Source: Eledone cirrhosa (taxonomy: Eukaryota > Mollusca > Cephalopoda > Octopoda > Eledonidae). From it: DNA of 64,000 nt. The first letter of the stretch is position 1; every line of letters begins with the position of its first letter. The notes under the pieces are model-generated. The model was not told the DNA's origin. It was given only the letters and a program-made list of their open reading frames with translations, and did not search any database. The position numbers and the translations under genes were made by a program. The DNA lies in assembly GCA_964016885.1 (NCBI GenBank), contig OZ024744.1, positions 118,859,197-118,923,196 on the forward strand, in the 5' to 3' direction. Below are positions 56,701 through 64,000 of this stretch, piece after piece.

Positions 56701-57583
56701 GTACTGGTAGGGCTCCCACTGTCTAAACAATTGCCCTGGTCATCCTTTGGTCAGTACTGGTAGGGCTCCCACTGTCCTAAACAATTGCCCTGGTGATCCT
56801 CTGGTCAGTATTGGTAGGGCTCCCACTGTCCTAAACAATTGCCCTGGTCATCCTCTGGTCAGTACTGGTAGGGCTCCCACTGTCCTAAACAATTGCCCTG
56901 GTCAGTACTGGTAGGGTTCCCACTGTCCTAAACAATTGTCCTGGTCATCCTCTGGTCAGTACTGGTAGGGCTCCCACTGTCTAAACAATTGCCCTGGTCA
57001 TCCTCTGGTCAGTACTGGTAGGGCTCCCACTGTCCTAAACAATTGCCCTGGTCATCCTCTGGTCAGTACTGGTAGGGCTCCCACTGTCTAAACAATTGCC
57101 CTGGTCATCCTCTGGTCAGTACTGGTAGGGTTCCCACTGTCCTAAACAATTGCCCTGGTCATCCTTTGGTCAGTATTGGTAGGGTTCCCACTGTCCTAAA
57201 CAATTGTCCTGGTCATCCTCTGGTCAGTACTGGTAGGGCTCCCACTGTCTAAACAATTGCCCTGGTCATCCTCTGGTCAGTACTGGTAGGGCTCCCACTG
57301 TCCTAAACAATTGCCCTGGTCATCCTCTGGTCAGTACTGGTAGGGCTCCCACTGTCCTAAACAATTGCCCTGGTCATCCTCTGGTCAGTACTGGTAGGGC
57401 TCCCACTGTCTAAACAATTGCCCTGGTCATCCTCTGGTCAGTACTGGTAGGGCTCCCACTGTCTAAACAATTGCCCTGGTCATCCTCTGGTCAGTACTGG
57501 TAGGGCTCCCACTGTCTAAACAATTGCCCTGGTCATCCTCTGGTCAGTACTGGTAGGGCTCCCACTGTCTAAACAATTGCCCT
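41735..57583. repeat. 54/43-bp satellite array, 15.8 kb, in intron 5
   Basis: About 310 units. The full unit is 54 bp: GGTGATCCTCTGGTCAGTAC, TGGTGGGGCTCCCACTGTCC, TAAACAATTGCCCT. A 43-bp form lacks 11 bp (GATCCTCTGGT) between two GGT words. A 53-bp form (ACTGTCTAAAC) is common in the last 1.4 kb. Common variants are GTGATCC/GTCATCC, GGTGGGG/GGTAGGG, GGCTCCC/GGTTCCC and GTACTGG/GTATTGG. Because 54 is 18 codons, long frames are open on both strands (plus: GDPLVSTGGAPTVLNNCP; minus: FRTVGALPVLTRGSPGQL). These are compositional and are broken wherever a 43- or 53-bp unit occurs. Duplications at 1142 bp and about 4.8 kb are visible. Confidence 0.96.
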
Positions 57584-57815
57584 CTATGACAGTTGCATCA
57601 CAATCACTTCTGTCACCCTGTCCTATGTCTCCCTCTCCGGCACTACTAGGAGTCCAACTCCAACCACTAAGCCACTTTGTGGTCTCTTTGTATTCTGACT
57701 GCACCTCCCCCACTCACCATCGGTAGTGTTATACCTAACCAAGGGCCAGTATAACTTGTACACTCTATCCATCTGCTTATGTTGTTAGAAATAAATATTA
57801 TTATTATTTATTCTC
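57584..57815 (+). other. Possible LINE 3' UTR with AATAAA-(ATT)n end
   Basis: The sequence after the satellite ends TATGTTGTTAGAAATAAATA then TTATTATTATTTATTC, which looks like a jockey/CR1-type LINE 3' end with a short repeat tail. No coding motif. It could be the 3' end of the plus-strand LINE at 39540-41040; this is inference. Confidence 0.35.
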
Positions 57816-57821
57816 TGCTAG

Positions 57822-58030
57822 GGCCAGTGGACTAGCAATAATCGGTAGAGCGTCAGACATGATTTGCTGCATATAGTTACATCCCTTTACATTCTGAATT
57901 CAAATCCCTCTGAGGTTAACTTTACCTTTAACCCTTACGTGGTTGATAAAATAAGTACCTGTAATACACTGGGGTTGATTCTATCAACGTTCCCTTCCCT
58001 GCCGAAATTATTGGCCTTGTGTCTAAATCC
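57822..58030 (+). mobile_element. tRNA-derived SINE
   Basis: CAGTGGACTAGCAATAATCG head, GAATTCAAATCCCTC (B-box-like), AACTTTACCTTTAACCCTTA body, GGCCTTGTGTCTAAATCC end. The (ATT) run just before it belongs to the previous element. Confidence 0.88.
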
Positions 58031-58038
58031 TATTAAAG

Positions 58039-58150
58039 AGGGCAGTGGATTGGAAGAATCGGTAGAGCATGGTTAGCTTTACCTTTCGTCCTTATCAGGG
58101 TTGTTAAAATAATGTACCAGTAATGTACTGGGGTAGATATAATCAACTCT
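58039..58150 (+). mobile_element. tRNA-derived SINE, internally deleted
   Basis: GGGCAGTGGATTGGAAGAAT, GGTAGAGCATGGTTAGCTTT: about 60 bp between head and body are missing. Ends GATATAATCAACT, 28 bp before exon 6. Confidence 0.82.
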
Positions 58151-58178
58151 ATTATTTACTCTCTGCTGTTTTACTCAG

Positions 58179-58249
58179 GCCCGTCTTCCACATTGCCAAA
58201 CTTGGAATCTTCTCTACAGCAGTAATGACCATGGCTTATCTATGAACAG
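58179..58249 (+). CDS. MEAK7: MEAK7/TLDC1-like TLDc protein, exon 6 (TLDc signature)
   Basis: Acceptor CTGTTTTACTCAG|G at 58178, donor AACAG|GTAAAG at 58250. Enters in phase 0 and leaves with two bases over. Codes for residues 251-273: ARLPHCQTWNLLYSSNDHGL, SMNR. W-x-LLYSS-x-x-HG-x-S is the diagnostic opening of the TLDc domain (OXR1, NCOA7, TBC1D24, MEAK7). The Trp falls at about residue 259, close to its place in MEAK7 and far from that in OXR1 or NCOA7, which carry LysM domains upstream. The rest of the domain must be downstream of this window. SINEs flank the exon closely on both sides. Confidence 0.75.
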
Positions 58250-58276
58250 GTAAAGAAATACTTTTATTATTTATCA

Positions 58277-58475
58277 TGGCAGTAATCAATATAGAGTGTC
58301 GGACAACATGCTTTAAGCATATAGTTACGGCCCTTTACGTTCTGAGTTCAAATCCCATCAAGGTTAACTTTGCCTTTCATCCTTATGGGATCGATAAAAT
58401 AAAGTACCAGTAATGTACTGGTGTCGATTTAATTGACTTTCCCCTTGTGCCTGAATCAGAAATAATTATTTATTA
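58277..58475 (+). mobile_element. tRNA-derived SINE
   Basis: ATGGCAGTAATCAATATAGA head, GAGTTCAAATCCCATC B-box-like, CTTTGCCTTTCATCCTTATG body, CCTGAATCAGAAATAATTAT end. A deletion removes the AAATTTxxGGCCT part of the usual 3' region. Begins 27 bp after the exon 6 donor. Confidence 0.86.
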
Positions 58476-58538
58476 ACTGGATGTGTCTGCAAATTCAGAA
58501 ATTCTTCAAATGTTTTTCCAAATTTCAAGTTTTATATA

Positions 58539-61500
58539 GTGCTAATATCTCATGAGTTATTGGCACTATTCCTCATAATACAGTGTCATTCCCCTTGTTT
58601 TTACTATATGTTCTCTAGTGCCAATATCTCATGAGTTATTGGCACTATTCCTCATAATACAGTGTCATTCCCCTTGTTTTTACTATATGTTCTCTAGTGC
58701 CAATATCTCATGAGTTATTGGCACTATTCCTCATAATACAGTGTCATTCCCCTTGTTTTTACTATATGTTCTCTAGTGCCAATATCTCATGAGTTATTGG
58801 CACTATTCCTCATAATACAGTGTCATTCCCCTTGTTTTTACTATATGTTCTCTAGTGCCAATATCTCATGAGTTATTGGCACTATTCCTCATAATACAGT
58901 GTCATTCCTCTTGTTTTTACTATATGTTCTCTAGTGCCAATATCTCATGAGTTATTGGCACTATTCCTCATAATACAGTGTCATTCCTCTTGTTTTTACT
59001 ATATGTTCTCTAGTGCCAATATCTCATGAGTTATTGGCACTATTCCTCATAATACAGTGTCATTCCTCTTGTTTTTACTATATGTTCTCTAGTGCCAATA
59101 TCTCATGAGTTATTGGCACTATTCCTCATAATACAGTGTCATTCCTCTTGTTTTTACTATATGTTCTCTAGTGCCAATATCTCATGAGTTATTGGCACTA
59201 TTCCTCATAATACAGTGTCATTCCTCTTGTTTTTACTATATGTTCTCTAGTGCCAATATCTCATGAGTTATTGGTACTATTCCTCATAATACAGTGTCAT
59301 TCCTCTTGTTTTTACTATATGTTCTCTAGTGCCAATATCTCATGAGTTATTGGCACTATTCCTCATAATACAGTGTCATTCCCCTTGTTTTTACTATATG
59401 TTCTCTAGTGCCAATATCTCATGAGTTATTGGCACTATTCCTCATAATACAGTGTCATTCCCCTTGTTTTTACTATATGTTCTCTAGTGCCAATATCTCA
59501 TGAGTTATTGGCACTATTCCTCATAATACAGTGTCATTCCTCTTGTTTTTACTATATGTTCTCTAGTGCCAATATCTCATGAGTTATTGGCACTATTCCT
59601 CATAATACAGTGTCATTCCTCTTGTTTTTACTATATGTTCTCTAGTGCCAATATCTCATGAGTTATTGGCACTATTCCTCATGATACAGTGTCATTCCCC
59701 TTGTTTTTACTATATGTTCTCTAGTGCCAATATCTCATGAGTTATTGGCACTATTCCTCATAATACAGTGTCATTCCTCTTGTTTTTATTATATGTTGTC
59801 TAGTGCCAATATCTCATGAGTTATTGGTACTATTCCTCATAATACAGTGTCATTCCTCTTGTTTTTACTATATGTTCTCTAGTGCTAATATCTCATGAGT
59901 TATTGGCACTATTCCTCATAATACAGTGTCATTCCTCTTGTTTTTACTATATGTTCTCTAGTGCCAATATCTCATGAGTTATTGGTACTATTCCTCATAA
60001 TACAGTGTCATTCCTCTTGTTTTTACTATATGTTCTCTAGTGCTAATATCTCATGAGTTATTGGCACTATTCCTCATAATACAGTGTCATTCCTCTTGTT
60101 TTTACTATATGTTCTCTAGTGCTAATATCTCATGAGTTATTGGCACTATTCCTCATAATACAGTGTCATTCCTCTTGTTTTTACTATATGTTCTCTAGTG
60201 CCAATATCTCATGAGTTATTGGCACTATTCCTCATAATACAGTGTCATTCCTCTTGTTTTTACTATATGTTCTCTAGTGCCAATATCTCATGAGTTATTG
60301 GTACTATTCCTCATAATACAGTGTCATTCCTCTTGTTTTTACTATATGTTCTCTAGTGCCAATATCTCATGAGTTATTGGCACTATTCCTCATAATACAG
60401 TGTCATTCCTCTTGTTTTTACTATATGTTCTCTAGTGCCAATATCTCATGAGTTATTGGCACTATTCCTCATAATACAGTGTCATTCCCCTTGTTTTTAC
60501 TATATGTTCTCTAGTGCCAATATCTCATGAGTTATTGGCACTATTCCTCAATACAGTGTAATTCCCCTTGTTTTTACTATATGTTCTATAGTGCCAATAT
60601 CTCATGAGTTATTGGTACTATTCCTCATAATACAGTGTCATTCCCCTTGTTTTTACTATATGTTCTCTAGTGCCAATATCTCATGAGTTATTGGCACTAT
60701 TCCTCATAATACAGTGTCATTCCTCTTGTTTTTACTATATGTTCTCTAGTGCCAATATCTCATGAGTTATTGGCACTATTCCTCATAATACAGTGTCATT
60801 CCTCTTGTTTTTACTATATGTTCTCTAGTGCCAATATCTCATGAGTTATTGGTACTATTCCTCATAATACAGTGTCATTCCTCTTGTTTTTACTATATGT
60901 TCTCTAGTGCCAATATCTCATGAGTTATTGGCACTATTCCTCATAATACAGTGTCATTCCCCTTGTTTTTACTATATGTTCTCTAGTGCCAATATCTCAT
61001 GAGTTATTGGCACTATTCCTCATAATACAGTGTCATTCCCCTTGTTTTCACTATATGTTCTCTAGTGCCAATATCTCATGAGTTATTGGCACTATTCCTC
61101 ATAATACAGTGTCATTCCTCTTGTTTTTACTATATGTTCTCTAGTGCCAATATCTCATGAGTTATTGGCACTATTCCTCATAATACAGTGTCATTCCTCT
61201 TGTTTTTACTATATGTTCTCTAGTGCCAATATCTCATGAGTTATTGGCACTATTCCTCATAATACAGTGTCATTCCTCTTGTTTTTACTATATGTTCTCT
61301 AGTGCCAATATCTCATGAGTTATTGGCACTATTCCTCATAATACAGTGTCATTCCCCTTGTTTTTACTATATGTTCTCTAGTGCCAATATCTCATGAGTT
61401 ATTGGCACTATTCCTCATAATACAGTGTCATTCCTCTTGTTTTTACTATATGTTCTCTAGTGCCAATATCTCATGAGTTATTGGCACTATTCCTCATAAT

Positions 61501-64000
61501 ACAGTGTCATTCCCCTTGTTTTTACTATATGTTCTCTAGTGCCAATATCTCATGAGTTATTGGCACTATTCCTCATAATACAGTGTCATTCCTCTTGTTT
61601 TTATTATATGTTGTCTAGTGCCAATATCTCATGAGTTATTGGTACTATTCCTCATAATACAGTGTCATTCCTCTTGTTTTTACTATATGTTCTCTAGTGC
61701 TAATATCTCATGAGTTATTGGCACTATTCCTCATAATACAGTGTCATTCCTCTTGTTTTTACTATATGTTCTCTAGTGCCAATATCTCATGAGTTATTGG
61801 TACTATTCCTCATAATACAGTGTCATTCCTCTTGTTTTTACTATATGTTCTCTAGTGCTAATATCTCATGAGTTATTGGCACTATTCCTCATAATACAGT
61901 GTCATTCCTCTTGTTTTTACTATATGTTCTCTAGTGCCAATATCTCATGAGTTATTGGCACTATTCCTCATAATACAGTGTCATTCCCCTTGTTTTTACT
62001 ATATGTTCTCTAGTGCCAATATCTCATGAGTTATTGGCACTATTCCTCATAATACAGTGTCATTCCTCTTGTTTTTACTATATGTTCTCTAGTGCCAATA
62101 TCTCATGAGTTATTGGCACTATTCCTCATAATACAGTGTCATTCCTCTTGTTTTTACTATATGTTCTCTAGTGCCAATATCTCATGAGTTATTGGCACTA
62201 TTCCTCATAATACAGTGTCATTCCTCTTGTTTTTACTATATGTTCTCTAGTGCCAATATCTCATGAGTTATTGGTACTATTCCTCATAATACAGTGTCAT
62301 TCCTCTTGTTTTTACTATATGTTCTCTAGTGCCAATATCTCATGAGTTATTGGCACTATTCCTCATAATACAGTGTCATTCCCCTTGTTTTTACTATATG
62401 TTCTCTAGTGCCAATATATCATGAGTTATTGGCACTATTCCTCATAATACAGTGTCATTCCCCTTGTTTTTACTATATGTTCTCTAGTGCCAATATCTCA
62501 TGAGTTATTGGCACTATTCCTCATAATACAGTGTCATTCCTCTTGTTTTTACTATATGTTCTCTAGTGCCAATATCTCATGAGTTATTGGCACTATTCCT
62601 CATAATACAGTGTCATTCCTCTTGTTTTTACTATATGTTCTCTAGTGCCAATATCTCACGAGTTATTGGTACTATTCCTCATAATACAGTGTCATTCCTC
62701 TTGTTTTTACTATATGTTCTCTAGTGCCAATATCTCATGAGTTATTGGCACTATTCCTCATAATACAGTGTCATTCCTCTTGTTTTTACTATATGTTCTC
62801 TAGTGCCAATATCTCATGAGTTATTCGTACTATTCCTCATAATACAGTGTCATTCCTCTTGTTTTTACTATATGTTCTCTAGTGCCAATATCTCATGAGT
62901 TATTGGCACTATTCCTCATAATACAGTGTCATTCCTCTTGTTTTTACTATATGTTCTCTAGTGCCAATATCTCATGAGTTATTGGCACTATTCCTCATAA
63001 TACAGTGTCATTCCCCTTGTTTTTACTATATGTTCTCTAGTACTAATATCTCATGAGTTATTGGCACTATTCCTCATAATACAGTGTCATTCCCCTTGTT
63101 TTTACTATATGTTCTCTAGTGCCAATATCTCATGAGTTATTGGCACTATTCCTCATAATACAGTGTCATTCCTCTTGTTTTTACTATATGTTCTCTAGTG
63201 CCAATATCTCATGAGTTATTGGCACTATTCCTCATAATACAGTGTCATTCCTCTTGTTTTTACTATATGTTCTCTAGTGCCAATATCTCATGAGTTATTG
63301 GTACTATTCCTCATAATACAGTGTCATTCCTCTTGTTTTTACTATATGTTCTCTAGTGCCAATATCTCATGAGTTATTGGCACTATTCCTCATAATACAG
63401 TGTCATTCCCCTTGTTTTTACTATATGTTCTCTAGTGCCAATATATCATGAGTTATTGGCACTATTCCTCATAATACAGTGTCATTCCCCTTGTTTTTAC
63501 TATATGTTCTCTAGTGCCAATATCTCATGAGTTATTGGCACTATTCCTCATAATACAGTGTCATTCCTCTTGTTTTTACTATATGTTCTCTAGTGCCAAT
63601 ATCTCATGAGTTATTGGCACTATTCCTCATAATACAGTGTCATTCCTCTTGTTTTTACTATATGTTCTCTAGTGCCAATATCTCACGAGTTATTGGTACT
63701 ATTCCTCATAATACAGTGTCATTCCTCTTGTTTTTACTATATGTTCTCTAGTGCCAATATCTCATGAGTTATTGGCACTATTCCTCATAATACAGTGTCA
63801 TTCCTCTTGTTTTTACTATATGTTCTCTAGTGCCAATATCTCATGAGTTATTCGTACTATTCCTCATAATACAGTGTCATTCCTCTTGTTTTTACTATAT
63901 GTGCTCTAGTGCCAATATCTCATGAGTTATTGGCACTATTCCTCATAATACAGTGTCATTCCTCTTGTTTTTACTATATGTTCTCTAGTGCCAATATCTC
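58539..64000. repeat. 79-bp satellite with palindromic core, runs off the window
   Basis: About 69 units of 79 bp: GTGCCAATATCTCATGAGTT, ATTGGCACTATTCCTCATAA, TACAGTGTCATTCCTCTTGT, TTTTACTATATGTTCTCTA. Very uniform; main variants are TTCCTC/TTCCCC, GGCAC/GGTAC and GTGCC/GTGCT. Each unit opens with a 28-bp near-perfect palindrome centred on CATG. Rare variants recur at 1027 bp (13 units) and 1815 bp (23 units minus 2 bp), showing block duplication. Intron 6 of the TLDc gene. Confidence 0.97.

Noticed and set aside
41735..57583. CRISPR array
   Set aside because: Units are contiguous, with no unique spacers between repeats, and the genome is animal.
25181..58475. tRNA genes at the heads of the SINEs
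   Set aside because: The A- and B-box-like words are present but the cloverleaf is not intact, and each is followed by the SINE body; they are tRNA-derived elements.

Overview
The window is intron-rich, repeat-dominated animal DNA. Several things point to a cephalopod mollusc, most likely an octopus: tRNA-derived SINEs of the cephalopod type, RTE-like LINEs ending in (GAT)n, a short 'GTACTGGGTG / CCACTTTACAGTGT' module scattered everywhere, and very large introns. Species assignment is inference. Nothing bacterial is present.

Host gene. One gene runs left to right through the window, hidden between repeats. Six small exons (5190-5303, 22660-22861, 28186-28298, 30284-30415, 39281-39469, 58179-58249) have consensus splice sites and matching phases. 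They join into one open frame of 273 codons plus two bases. The product starts MGNS, has an EF-hand-like middle, and enters a TLDc domain in the last exon (WNLLYSSNDHGLSMNR). Architecture and spacing best match MEAK7/TLDC1. The rest of the TLDc domain must lie beyond position 64000. Introns are about 17.4, 5.3, 2.0, 8.9 and 18.7 kb, plus one that runs off the end.

Layout. 1-5150: broken RTE-like LINE pieces, a dead mariner, a foldback repeat and a piggyBac-type MITE. 5190-22659 (exon 1 and intron 1): a degenerate retroelement; a Helitron (6579-9710) split by a LINE; minisatellites of about 30, 3 and 48 bp (9770-13645); an R4/Dong-like LINE; and a hAT-like element (15896-21421) holding a 108-bp tandem array and two LINE insertions, one nearly full length. 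22660-30415 (exons 2-4): two more R4-like LINEs, SINEs on both strands, a piggyBac MITE inside a SINE, and a 26-bp minisatellite. 30416-39280 (intron 4): an autonomous-type but decayed Helitron on the minus strand, CA and pyrimidine tracts, and LINE pieces. 39281-58249 (exons 5-6): a jockey-like LINE interrupted by a piggyBac with a transposase remnant, then a 15.8-kb satellite of 54/43-bp units. 58539-64000: a 79-bp satellite whose every unit contains a near-perfect 28-bp palindrome; it runs off the window.

The mobile-element reading frames are all damaged as whole units, although one RT frame (7382-9043, minus) is open for 553 codons. The satellites keep long open frames only because their unit lengths or base composition avoid stops. 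The most informative signals are the hidden TLDc gene, the insertion-site logic of nested elements (TTAA for piggyBac, TTA/ATT runs around R4-like LINEs, A/T for Helitrons), and one short module that recurs in LINE UTRs, beside a mariner and as a 2.6-kb satellite.
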